Part shown: piece by piece, positions 34,050 to 43,691 of the stretch
Layout: each line of letters begins with the position of its first letter
How positions within the stretch are numbered: position 1 is the first letter of the stretch
Source: Parasponia andersonii
Lineage: Eukaryota > Streptophyta > Magnoliopsida > Rosales > Cannabaceae
Direction of reading: 5' to 3'
Length of the DNA: 64,000 nucleotides
Assembly: GCA_002914805.1 (NCBI GenBank)
Contig: JXTB01000242.1
Coordinates: 75,816 to 139,815 of the forward strand
The notes under the pieces: model-generated
Seen by the model: the letters and a program-made list of their open reading frames with translations, nothing else
Told to the model about the DNA's origin: nothing
The model's database searches: none
Translations under genes and position numbers: made by a program

Positions 34050-34209
34050 TTGACCAAGCCGTCATAGCCATTGACCGATCCATTAGAGCTGTTGACCAAG
34101 CTGTCAGAGCCATTGGATCACGCTATTGACTATGCTATCAGAGCCGTTGACCGTGTCATTGACCGACTGTTGACCAACATTGACTATTGACCGAGCATTG
34201 ACTTTGACC
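34050..34209 (+). promoter_or_regulatory. Cluster of 11 TTGAC(C/T) W-box-like motifs in the copia-2 leader
   Basis: TTGACC or TTGACT occurs at 34050, 34071, 34092, 34126, 34147, 34159, 34170, 34180, 34187, 34198 and 34204, in a degenerate repeat built on GAGCCGTTGACCGA. TTGAC(C/T) is the core bound by plant WRKY factors. The cluster lies between primer site and gag, so it could act as an internal enhancer or be simply a degenerate repeat. Confidence 0.5.
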
Positions 34210-34257
34210 AGTTGATATACAAGTCAATCTTAAGGTTTTTCGACGTTACAGATCAAT

Positions 34258-37200
34258 TTGTGTAGTCAAAATTTTCAAAAGTTTACTCTGTTAAGAGTTA
34301 TAGCTACCGGCAATTTAGCATCTCTTCAAGTTCCACCATTTCAAGGTAATAATTTTGATAATTGGACCATCAAAATGAAAGTCCTCCTTGGAGCACATGA
34401 TGTTTGGGAAGTAGTAGAGAAAGACTACGAAGAGCCAAGAGATGAGGCAACACTATCTTCAACACAGAAGGATAGTTTAAAAGATTCAAGAAAGAGAGAC
34501 AAAAAAACTCTCTTCCTCATCTACCAGGCCTTAGATTACGACGGGTTTGAGAAAATCTCAAGTGTAATCTCCGCTAAGGAAGCATGAGAGAAACTTCAAA
34601 TTTCATACAAAGGAGAAGAAAAGGTCAAAAAAGTCCTCCTTCAAACTCTAAAAGGAGAGTTTGATTTATTACACATGATAGAAACTGAGTCAGTTTCTGA
34701 CTACTTTTCTAGATTTTTAACCATTTCGAATCAAATGAAGCGAAATGGTGACAAACTTGAAAATGTTACGATCATGGAAAAGATTCTTCGATCGTTGGAT
34801 CCAAAGTTCGAGAATATTGTTACTATCATCGAAGAAACTAAAGATTTGGGAGCCACGACGATAGAACAACTCTTGGTTTCTTTACAAGCTCACGAGGAAA
34901 AGAAAAAGAAGAAGCCAAATTTTAAGGAGCAGCTTCTCAATACACAACTTACAGAGAAAGAAGATAGCCAATAAAGTGAAAGAAGTCAACATGGTCGTGG
35001 TAGAGGATAAAGACATGGTACAAGTCGAGGTCGTGGATGAGGTTGGAATTCTAACAACCACAATTATCATATAAACAATTTCGAAAGAGGAGAAAGCTCT
35101 ACAAGAGGTCATGGTAGAGGTCGAATGAACTCAAGGCCTGAGAAGTCTCAAGTTGAATGTTTCAATTGTCACAAGTTTGGGCATTATGCTAGAGAGTGTA
35201 AAGCACCCAATAGCAGAATTAAAGAGAAAGTCAATTACGTTGAATGGGAAAGGGAAGAAAATGCACCGTGCTACTAGCATATAAACACAACAACGGAGGA
35301 CAAGACAACACATGGTATCTTAACACCGGTGCTAACAATCATATGTGTGGATGTCGATCAATGTTTATAGAGATTGATGAATCAATCAGTGGGAGTGTTT
35401 CTTTCTGTGATGATTCAAAGTAGCGGTAAAAGGAAAAGGTAAAATTCTTATCCGCTTAAAAAATGGGGGGCATCAATTTATTTCAAATGTTTATTTTGTA
35501 CCCACAATGAAAATAAACATCTTGAGTTTGGGACAACTCTTAGAGAAAGGCTATGATATTCACTTGAAAGATTATAGTCTTTCTATACGAGATAACAACA
35601 TGAACTTGATTGCCAAGGTGCCTATGTCAAGAAATAGAATGTTCTTATTGAACATTCTAAATGATATGGCAAAATGTCTGAAAGCATGTTACAAGGATTC
35701 ATCATGGCTATGGCATTTGAGATTCGGGTGTCTCAACTTTGGAGGACTAGAGCTACTGTCCAAGAAAGAAATGGTGAGAGGCTTGCCATGCATCAATTAT
35801 CCTGATCAACTTTGCAAAGGATGCTTACTCGGAAAGTAATTTAGGAAAAGCTTTCCAAAAGAGTCGAATTCAAGAGCCCAGAAGCCACTGGAGCTCGTGC
35901 ATACAGATGTGTGCAGTCCTATCAAACCAAGTTCTTTCAGTAAGAGCAATTATTTCTTGCTCTTTATTGATGATTTCTCAAGAAAGACTTGGGTTTATTT
36001 CTTGAAGCCAAAATCAGAAGTCTTTGAAGCTTTCAAGAAGTTCAAGGCTACTGTAGAGAAGGATAGCGGTCTTCAAATCAAAGCCATAAGATCTTATAGA
36101 GGAGGAGAATTTACTTTAAAAGAGTTCCAAGAATTATGTGAAGCAAATGGAATTCGACGACCTTTAATTGTTCCAAGATCCTCTCAACAAAATGGCTGGC
36201 AGAGAGGAAGAACCGGACCATCCTCAACATAGCTCGAAGCATGCTGAAAAGTAAGAGATTACCCAAAGAGTTCTGGACAGAAGCTATTGCATGTGCAATT
36301 TACTTGTCCAATCGATCTCCAACAAGAAGTGTGTGGGGAAAGACACCACAAGAAGCATGGAGCGGAAGGAAGCCTGGGATCTCCTACTTAAGAGTCTTTG
36401 GAAGCATTGCCCATGTGCATGTGCCAGACAAATATAGAACCAAGCTTGATGATAAAAGCGAGAAGTTCATTTTCATCGGCTACGACACCAACTCTAAAGG
36501 ATATAAGCTATACAATCCTAACAATGGAAAAGTAATCATCAGCTGAGATGTAATATTCGATGAAGAAGGTGAATGGAACTTTGGTTCTCAAACAAATGAC
36601 TACAATTTCTTTCCACAATTTGAAGATATGGAAACACTAGTAGAGCAAGCAAGAGAAGTCCATCAAGAGGTTATTACTCCACCTTCCTCACCAACATCAT
36701 CCACTCATGAAGATTCACCTCCATCTTTCTTAACTGAGAGGCATGAAGAATGTACAAGAAGTCTTGAAGATCTATATGAGGTGACTGATAAACTCAAAAA
36801 CCTCACTCTATTTTGCCTATTTGCTGATTGTGAACCGGTGAACTTCCAAAAGACTGTACAAGATGAAAAATGGAGGAATGCAACGGATGAAGAAGTCAAA
36901 GCCATAGAGAAGAATGACACTTGGGAACTATCCACTCTTCCTAAAGGTTATAAAGCTATCGGTGTAAAATAGGTATACAAGGTGAAGAAGAATGCCAACG
37001 GAGAGGTAGAAAGATACAAAGCAAGGCTAGTCGCGAAAGGCTATAGTCAAAGAGCCGGCATTGACTACGACGAGGTATTCACTCCTGTTGCATGAATGGA
37101 AACTATAAGACTAATTATTTCTCTTGATGCTCAGAACAAATGGAAGATTTATCAGATGGATGTAAAGTCCGCATTCTGAATAGAGTTCTTGAAGAAGAGG

Positions 37201-38360
37201 TCTATATCGAACAACCATTGGGTTATGAGATGAAAGGGTATAAAGATAAGGTTTTGAAGCTGAAGAAGGCTCTTTACGGTCTACAGCAAGCACCAAGAGC
37301 ATGGAACAACCGAATTAATAAATATTTCCAAGAGAATGGATTCATTAAGTGTTCTTATGAACATGCTCTCTATGTTAAGACTAAAGATAAAGATATTTTG
37401 GTCGTATGCTTGTACGTGGATGATCTCATATTCACTGGAAGTAATCCAAGGATGTTTGACGAATTCAAGAGAGTAATGACACATGAGTTTGAAATGATAG
37501 ACATTGGACTTATGGCATACTACTTTGGCATAGAGGTCAAGCAAAAGAAAGAAGGCATCTTTATCTCCCAAGAAAGCTATACAAAGGAGATCCTAAAGAA
37601 GTTTAATATGGATGATTGCAAGCCGATAAGTACACCAGTGGAGTGCGGAATAAAATTATTCAAAGATGATGAAGCAGAAAAGATGGATCCAACACTCTTT
37701 AAGATCCTTGTTGGATGCCTTCGGTACTTGACATGTACTAGGCCCGATATTCTCTATGCAACTGGACTAGTGAGTCGTTACATAGAAACTCCAACAACTA
37801 CTCACTTCAAAGCTGCAAAGAGAATTCTCCGTTACCTAAAAGGTATGATCAATCTTGGTTTGTTCTATTTAGTTTCTAATGATTACAAACTCGTTGGTTA
37901 CAGTGATAGTGATTGGGCCAGAGATACTGATGATCGAAAAAGTACAATTGGTTTTGTGTTTTTTATGGGAGAAACTGCCTTCACCTGGGTATCTAAGAAA
38001 CAACCGATTGTCACTCTTTCAACATGCGAAGCTGTGTGTGTAGCTGCTACATCATGTGTTAGTCATGCAATCTGGCTAAGAAGGTTGTTGAAAGAGTTAA
38101 ACATACCTCAAAAGGAACCAACGGAGATTTGTATTGACAATAAGTCAGCAATAACTTTGGCTCAAAATCCAGTCTTTCATAACCGAAGCAAGCATATCGA
38201 CACTCGTTATCATTACATAAGAGAATATGTTGCAAATAAAGAAGTACAATTGGAGTATGTGAGATCACATAATCAGATTGCTAATATTATCACCAAGCTA
38301 CTCATATTTGAAGACTTCACAAGATTAAGAAATTTACTTGGTATTATAAAACAAGTTTAA
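34258..38360 (+). pseudogene. copia-2 Gag-Pol polyprotein, broken; RT/RNase H half still open
   Basis: Gag (34291-35270) includes VPPFQGNNFDNWTIKMKVLL and a sound zinc knuckle CFNCHKFGHYAREC at 35158-35199, with stops near 34585, 34972 and 35008. Protease at 35322 reads NTGANNH, so the catalytic Asp is Asn. In the integrase zinc domain (near 35710) the second His is Cys (WHLRFGC). The core keeps HTDVCSP, but the second catalytic Asp is Tyr (RSYRGGEF), and the Glu region (QQNGWQRGR) is altered. RT starts near 36840 and breaks near 36972 and 37095. From 37140 to 38360 a 406-residue frame is open, with LYGLQQAPRAW, LYVDDLIF and RNase H (SDSDWARDTDDRKSTIG near 37903). Several catalytic losses mean it cannot transpose itself. 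Confidence 0.9.
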
Positions 38361-38367
38361 GGGGGGG
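38359..38367 (+). other. copia-2 polypurine tract
   Basis: AAGGGGGGG abuts the TGTTGAAAAT start of the 3' LTR. Confidence 0.85.
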
Positions 38368-38839
38368 TGTTGAAAATAAACTTGTTTAAGCCCATAAGAA
38401 GTGTTTTAAGCCCATCAACATGAGACCCTATAAGTTGGAGTTAGCCCATTACAAAGCTCATAAAAGAAATAAACCCAAGTCCAAATTAAAGAGGCCTTCC
38501 ACCTAGAATCTTCTAGTGTTAGCTAGATATTAGCTTTTTACATGTGAATTATTTGATTACTTAGATTATTATTAAAAGTGTGTAGAATAAAATATGTGTG
38601 GCTTAAGGATTTTTGTAATTGTTTATTTGTGTGGTTCTTATTATTTCTCATGTAGTCTAAATACCCCTCCCTATTTGAGTTCTAAATATCAAGTAAGAAG
38701 CAAAGCTTCTAAGAGTGAAGAGAAGAGAGAAAGAAGCATAGCTTCTAGTGAGTGAGTGAGTGAGCTTGAAGAGTGAAGTTGAGAATTTTCTCTTGTAAAG
38801 TATTTGAGTGAATAATAGACTTTGTTTTACTTTCCAGCA
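38368..38839 (+). repeat. copia-2 3' LTR
   Basis: A 472-bp LTR, TGTTGAAAAT...TTTCCAGCA, intact and uninterrupted. It defines what the split 5' LTR should look like. Confidence 0.92.
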
Positions 38840-38844
38840 CTCTC
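38840..38844 (+). repeat. copia-2 target-site duplication, right
   Basis: CTCTC, identical to 23510-23514. Confidence 0.7.
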
Positions 38845-39153
38845 TTCTCACAGATCGTTTTCTTCTATCCTTCTCTCAAATGATGGTTTCATTTATTTTT
38901 TTGTTTGATTTATGCTCTCTAATAAACCTCTATGTTTGTCTTCTTCTCCTGATTTTTTTCCTCTAACATTTTGTTTTCTCAGATCTGGTTCGTCCATTTG
39001 GGTTTGGCTCTATTCATTCCAACTGCTCTTGAATTTTTTTAATCTTAGGTGTTTCGGTTGGTTTGGTGATTATCTTCGTTTTTGTGGTATTTTTTCGAAC
39101 TTGAACTTTGTATTCTTAATTCCCTCCTTCCTCCCCCCATGTGTCACACTCTT

Positions 39154-39204
39154 TGTGTGTATGTGTATGTGTGTGTGTGCGCACGTGCATGCGTGTGCGT
39201 GTGT
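39154..39204 (+). repeat. 51-bp alternating pyrimidine-purine tract
   Basis: TG/TA/CG/CA dinucleotides follow one another without a break, from TGTGTATGTGTA through GTGCGCACGTGCATGCG to GTGTGT. Such tracts can adopt left-handed Z-DNA. Confidence 0.9.
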
Positions 39205-40039
39205 TTGTTTATGTGTGGTTAAATTTCTAGATTTTTCCCTAGAAGAGTTGTATCGCAATTCTGCTTTTTCCCCGTTATAAAAAAATCATTTTTTGTTTGA
39301 TATTTATCATATGTTCTAGATTTTTTTGGTGCTAATTATGATCCCTGATTTTGCTTTTGATTATCTGTCTATTTATTAATTGAGTCTTGTTCATGTAATT
39401 TCATTGAACGTTGTTCTGACATTTTGCAACTACTTTTGTCCAAAAAAAGAAAGGAAAAAAAGTGAAAAAAATAGAAAAATTAGTCTGGTTTTGATGCTAA
39501 TTATTATCTATATTTTTGCTTTTCATTATGTGTCTATTTATGTTTTGAATTAAACACTAATCGTATAACTTCATTGAATGCTGTTTTGATATTTCTCTAT
39601 TATTTTCATCCAAAACAAAAAGGAAAAAGAAAATAAAATAAAATAAAAAAGATAATTTAGAGATAATGATGAAAAGTGGGGCAATTTTTTGTTAAATATA
39701 TTTGTGGAGTTTATCTTTTTATCTATTTCTTATATGAGATATTCGACTTTTTCCCTGTTTACTTACTTAGAGTATTGGTATTGAGTAAGTTTCTGATTTT
39801 CTTTTATTAAACACATGTCATTTTATTATGTATTGTTTCTAGATGTTGCCATGTATCAAAATTTCTTTTAATGCCTTTTGCAATCTCTTTACTATCGTTT
39901 GACTATAAATACTGAAGTTATTTACTGCCTTATTTCACACTCTATTCATGCTTATCTTCTTTCTAACTCATAACTTGCTGAGTTTTTTTTTAACCTCCTT
40001 GATCATATTTATTGTGTTGTTATTGCTTCCTTTGCACTT

Positions 40040-40910
40040 CATATAACTGCTAACCATTTATAGCTGATTTAAGGAGCTTTTTTTTGGAAATAGTTCAAGT
40101 ATTATTACCCTTTATTATGTTCTGTTATCTTCTTTTCTCTTTATTTCCTTTCAATTATTAGTATGCTTTGTTTTGGTGTTTATTAATGTCTATACTATGT
40201 ACTATTGATATACAGTTGAGATGTTTATTTATCTGTTCTTCTTTTGAATATCACGTACTATTGAAGTGTTTTATTAAATACTGCTACTTTCACCTTAATT
40301 ATATTCTGTCATATTATTTGTTGATGGTCTCTCTTGCATCCCTTCTGTTTAGATATTTGTCTTTTCATTGTTTTGTGTTTGGATAGTATAAAATGCTTCA
40401 ATACTTTTTTTTTTTTTTTAATTTCTATGTTCGATGTATTCATTTTCGTTGCTTTTTTTCCCAGCCCTTCGTCTACATTTCATATAACTGCTAACCATTT
40501 ATAGCTGATCTGAGAAGCTTCTATTGGAAATAGTTAAGGTATTATTGCCCTTTATTACATTCTGTTATGTTAATTCTTTTTCTTTCCTTCGAGTTATTAT
40601 GTTCTTTGTTTTGGTGTTCATTAATGTTTGTACTATCTACTGTTGATATATAATTAAGATGTTTAATTATTTATTTTTCTCTTAAATATCATGTATTACT
40701 AAAGTGCTTTATTAAATACTGTTGCTTTTGATCTTATTTATATTTTGTCATATCATTTCTTAATGTACATCGTCTCACTTGCATTCATTCTATTTGGATA
40801 TTTGTCTCTTCATTGTTTCGTGTTTAGATAATATAAAATGCTTAAATAATTTTTTCTTTTATGTCTATGTTTGATGTGTTCATTTTTGCTGTTTTTTGCC
40901 TCTAGTCCTT
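40040..40910 (+). repeat. Tandem duplication, 441-bp unit, two copies
   Basis: CATATAACTGCTAACCATTT begins at 40040 and 40481. Similarity continues through TGTTCATTAATGT, TGATATAC, TTATTAAATACTG and GGATATTTGTC to about 40910. The copies are moderately diverged. Confidence 0.8.
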
Positions 40911-41186
40911 TTATCAAGTCTTTGATTCTTGCGTTCTTTTCTTTATTAGTTTAATTTCTATTATCTAAACTCTTTTATTCTATCTATTCTTCCAAAAATT
41001 CTTCTTATTTTGCCTTTTTTTCTCTTTTTTTCTATTTTAATTATTATTATTTTAATATTTTCTTAATTATATTTTACAATCTAATCTATATTATGACTAG
41101 ATTTCAATTAATCATATAGAGTTAGACATTGGCTGCCCGAAAATTACAGTGTATAATGATATCTGTTGTTAAATTGAGATAGCACA

Positions 41187-41460
41187 AAATTATTATGCAA
41201 ATAACGTGTTTCACTGTGGAAATAATAGTAACTTGGCTTTTTAGTTTGATTTAATGGATTTATCCTTAAGTGTCTAGTTGTGGCCCGTTAGTGGGTGTGG
41301 TCATTTCGTCTTTTCGTTTTTGTTTGTATGATTTGGCCGAATTACCCCGCTGTCTCTGTGTATGGATAAGTGGTTGGACTAGGTTTTTGTATCTTTTTGC
41401 TTTGCCCTTGGTCATTCTCCCTCATCTCTTCCATCAATCCGCTGTCTTGCTTTGATATTT
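41187..41460 (+). repeat. Dispersed direct repeat, right copy
   Basis: Pairs with 23172-23440 in the same orientation, as described there. Here it is followed by sequence unrelated to the left copy's right flank. Confidence 0.6.
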
Positions 41461-41747
41461 CTCTGATCCTCTTCCTTTTTTCCTTGCCTTTATACACTTG
41501 GTAGTTTTTGTGCAGTACTATGTTTTATTCCTATGATTTTATCTTTATTATCCAACTAATATAATGTATGTGGAAAATTTTTTAACATATGGACGATGTT
41601 TTATAAATTTATCTAATTGCCAAAAATTATTTTTCTTGAAATAAAAATGAGAAATTATTTCTCAAGTAGCTAGATAAATACTTAAATATGCTATCCTATA
41701 CATTTGTCATATATTGAAGATGTCTTTGTATATCTGAGCCAAATACT
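41461..41747. other. AT-rich intergenic DNA
   Basis: Short AT-rich spacer before the chromovirus. Nothing recognised. Confidence 0.4.
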
Positions 41748-41752
41748 ATATA
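41748..41752 (+). repeat. Chromovirus A target-site duplication, left
   Basis: ATATA, matching 53408-53412. The sequence is AT-simple, so weight rests on exact placement at both LTR ends. Confidence 0.6.
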
Positions 41753-43633
41753 TGTCACGACCCAAAACCCGGGCCAGTGGCAGAAGGGAATTTCATAAAG
41801 ATGGAAAATTCCTTGATTTATTTGAAAAAGTATCAAAAGTTCTAGTTTTATAAAATGGTCCATTTAAATAAAATAATTGGAATTTCATCCTGTGAACTAC
41901 TCCCACAGTTCGTATACAATATTAAACATAGATCGAATAATTATTTAAAAACGCGAAATCGAATAAAAGTCCAAGCATCATCATCATCCACGCCAAAAAT
42001 CAAACACCAAAATGGCATACATAAGTTCACAGACAAAGATAGGGTGTAGTAATCTTGGTTCAATGCTAAACAAAACCCAAGCAATCCAAACACCACGACT
42101 TCACACTCCGAGTATTACCAAGATAACGAACTACAGTCAAGATGACCTCTTACTCCTCTTGATCTCCCAAGTCGCACTGGACACCACCCGAGGAAGGGAG
42201 GAAGTGGTGAGCATAAAATGCCTAGTAGGTAAAATAATTACCTCGGACGAAAACATTTTAGTGATGGAGAATTCTTCCGTGGTTAGTTTAGTTCAAAACA
42301 TACATATATATATACAATCCAAAACAGAAATCCATATATATATATAGCAGTGTAATCAAAACCATTCAATTCATATACACATGACACAAATCAACCCATA
42401 CCCATGAACTCTCATCCTCTCATCTGTGGAAACCTGGGATGATGGCACTAAGTATGCCTAATAGCTTACCTGACACCTAAGCCCATACCCAGAAGGGACA
42501 CCCGTGTGTCGCCTACTAAACCTAGAGGGGCAACCGAATTGCCTATGCCTACCAAATGGGAAGGTAATTAGAAGTAACAAAATCCCGCGCGGGTTTACAG
42601 ACTCTACATGGACGGTGGGGCACACAACGCCACACTGTAAACCCACGATGCTAACACAGTGCTTATGTATGATCCTATGACACGTGCAATATAAAACTGA
42701 AGTGTGAAAATAATCATGCTCAGGTTTTTCAATAAAATAAGCATATTAGGTTTTATAGGAAAATGGGTAGCATAACGGCCTTATTTTTGATATACCAAAA
42801 AATAATCTGCACTTAGAAAATTCTCAGAGCAATACAATATGTATACATCATACAATCAATTCCCATCACAGATGTTCAAGAAAACCAAAAGTCACATTTA
42901 TTCTCATATGTTGCAGAAAATAAGTTTTATTCGAAAATGATATAAAACAGAGGTAATTGAGTCCCTACCTCGCTCGAATGGCGATACCATGCTATTGGAT
43001 CCTCAAGGTGTTGTTAACGATCGTCTGGAGAGTCGGGTACCTATTCCAAGCCCTCGATCGTCCTCTTGCGAAAAACCAACTTCTCAACGGAGTTTCGATT
43101 CCACAAATGGACCTCTTCACTGAATTCCAAGACAATCCTTGCAATGAGAAGAATCCAATGAGCCCAGTTTGAGGTCGAATGGTGGCCAGAATCATCGCCG
43201 GCGGCCAAAAATCCGAAATGCCTGCTTTGTCTTCTCCGGCAGCTCCTGGAGGTCGGCGATGGGCTCGCAGTGGCCTGGGGAAGCTTTGCCAACGGTCTGC
43301 ACAGACGGACGATGGCAGGAGGGGGCGCGACCTTTTCCTTCCCCTTCGGCCGAGCGAGAGATAATCTGGTGAGGAAAGAGAGAGAGAGTCGGGTGAGGAA
43401 GAGAGAGAGAGTGACTGGGAAAAAGGATACCCACGTGAGTGAGAATATATGAGACTGTGCAATTTTTCAAAAAATTGCACTATAGTCCCCGATTCCCAAA
43501 TCTCTATTAATTTTGTCCCCCAAAATTTGCAATTTAGTCATTCTGCATAAAATTTTTGCAAATTAATCCCCTCAATATTATATCCAAAAAACTGGTAAAA
43601 TGTCCAAATTACCCCAAAATCTGGGTTTTTAGA
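41753..43633 (-). repeat. Chromovirus A 3' LTR
   Basis: Begins TGTCACGACCC in plus reading (so the element strand ends GGGTCGTGACA) and matches 51532-53407 throughout. It contains a GC-rich patch at about 43160-43370. Short frames in this LTR are not genes. Confidence 0.93.
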
Positions 43634-43646
43634 TTCTCCCCTCCTT
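43634..43646 (-). other. Chromovirus A polypurine tract
   Basis: On the minus strand AAGGAGGGGAGAA immediately precedes the 3' LTR. Confidence 0.8.
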
Positions 43647-43691
43647 AAAAGAATTTCGTCCCGAAATTCAAAATACAAGTCAAGATTTACA

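Larger units (their letters stand above)
23515..38839 (+). mobile_element. copia-2: Ty1/copia retrotransposon with a nested gypsy element
   Basis: The 5' LTR is split into 23515-23818 and 33590-33765 by the Tat-like element. The internal region is 33766-38367 and the 3' LTR 38368-38839. CTCTC duplications bound the whole. A primer site (TAGTATCAGAGC, 33769-33780) and a purine tract (AAGGGGGGG, 38359-38367) are in the correct places. Without the insert the element would be about 5.55 kb. The first bases of the 5' LTR read TTTTGAAAAT instead of TGTTGAAAAT, and its end reads CCAATA instead of CCAGCA, consistent with age. Gag-Pol is broken. Confidence 0.93.
38845..41186. other. T-rich non-coding region with internal duplications
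   Basis: No credible gene. It contains an alternating purine-pyrimidine tract (39154-39204), a diverged duplication with about 165-bp spacing (GCTAATTATGATCC near 39331 and GCTAATTATTATCT near 39496), and the 441-bp duplication at 40040-40910. Upstream of the copia-2 insertion it joins the left copy of the dispersed repeat, so both probably belong to one older unit. Confidence 0.5.

Noticed and set aside
34021..34220. GAGCCGTTGACC degenerate repeat as coding sequence
   Set aside because: It lies between the primer site and gag and has stops in all frames. Better described as leader sequence with clustered motifs.
38912..39280. 122-residue open frame in the T-rich block
   Set aside because: Composition reflects T-rich DNA and the (TG)n tract (Cys/Val/His runs). 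No conserved domain.
42992..43480. Minus-strand open frames in the chromovirus A 3' LTR (and the equivalents at 52869-53234)
   Set aside because: They fall in the GC-rich patch repeated in both LTRs. The frames differ between copies, so they are not conserved coding regions.
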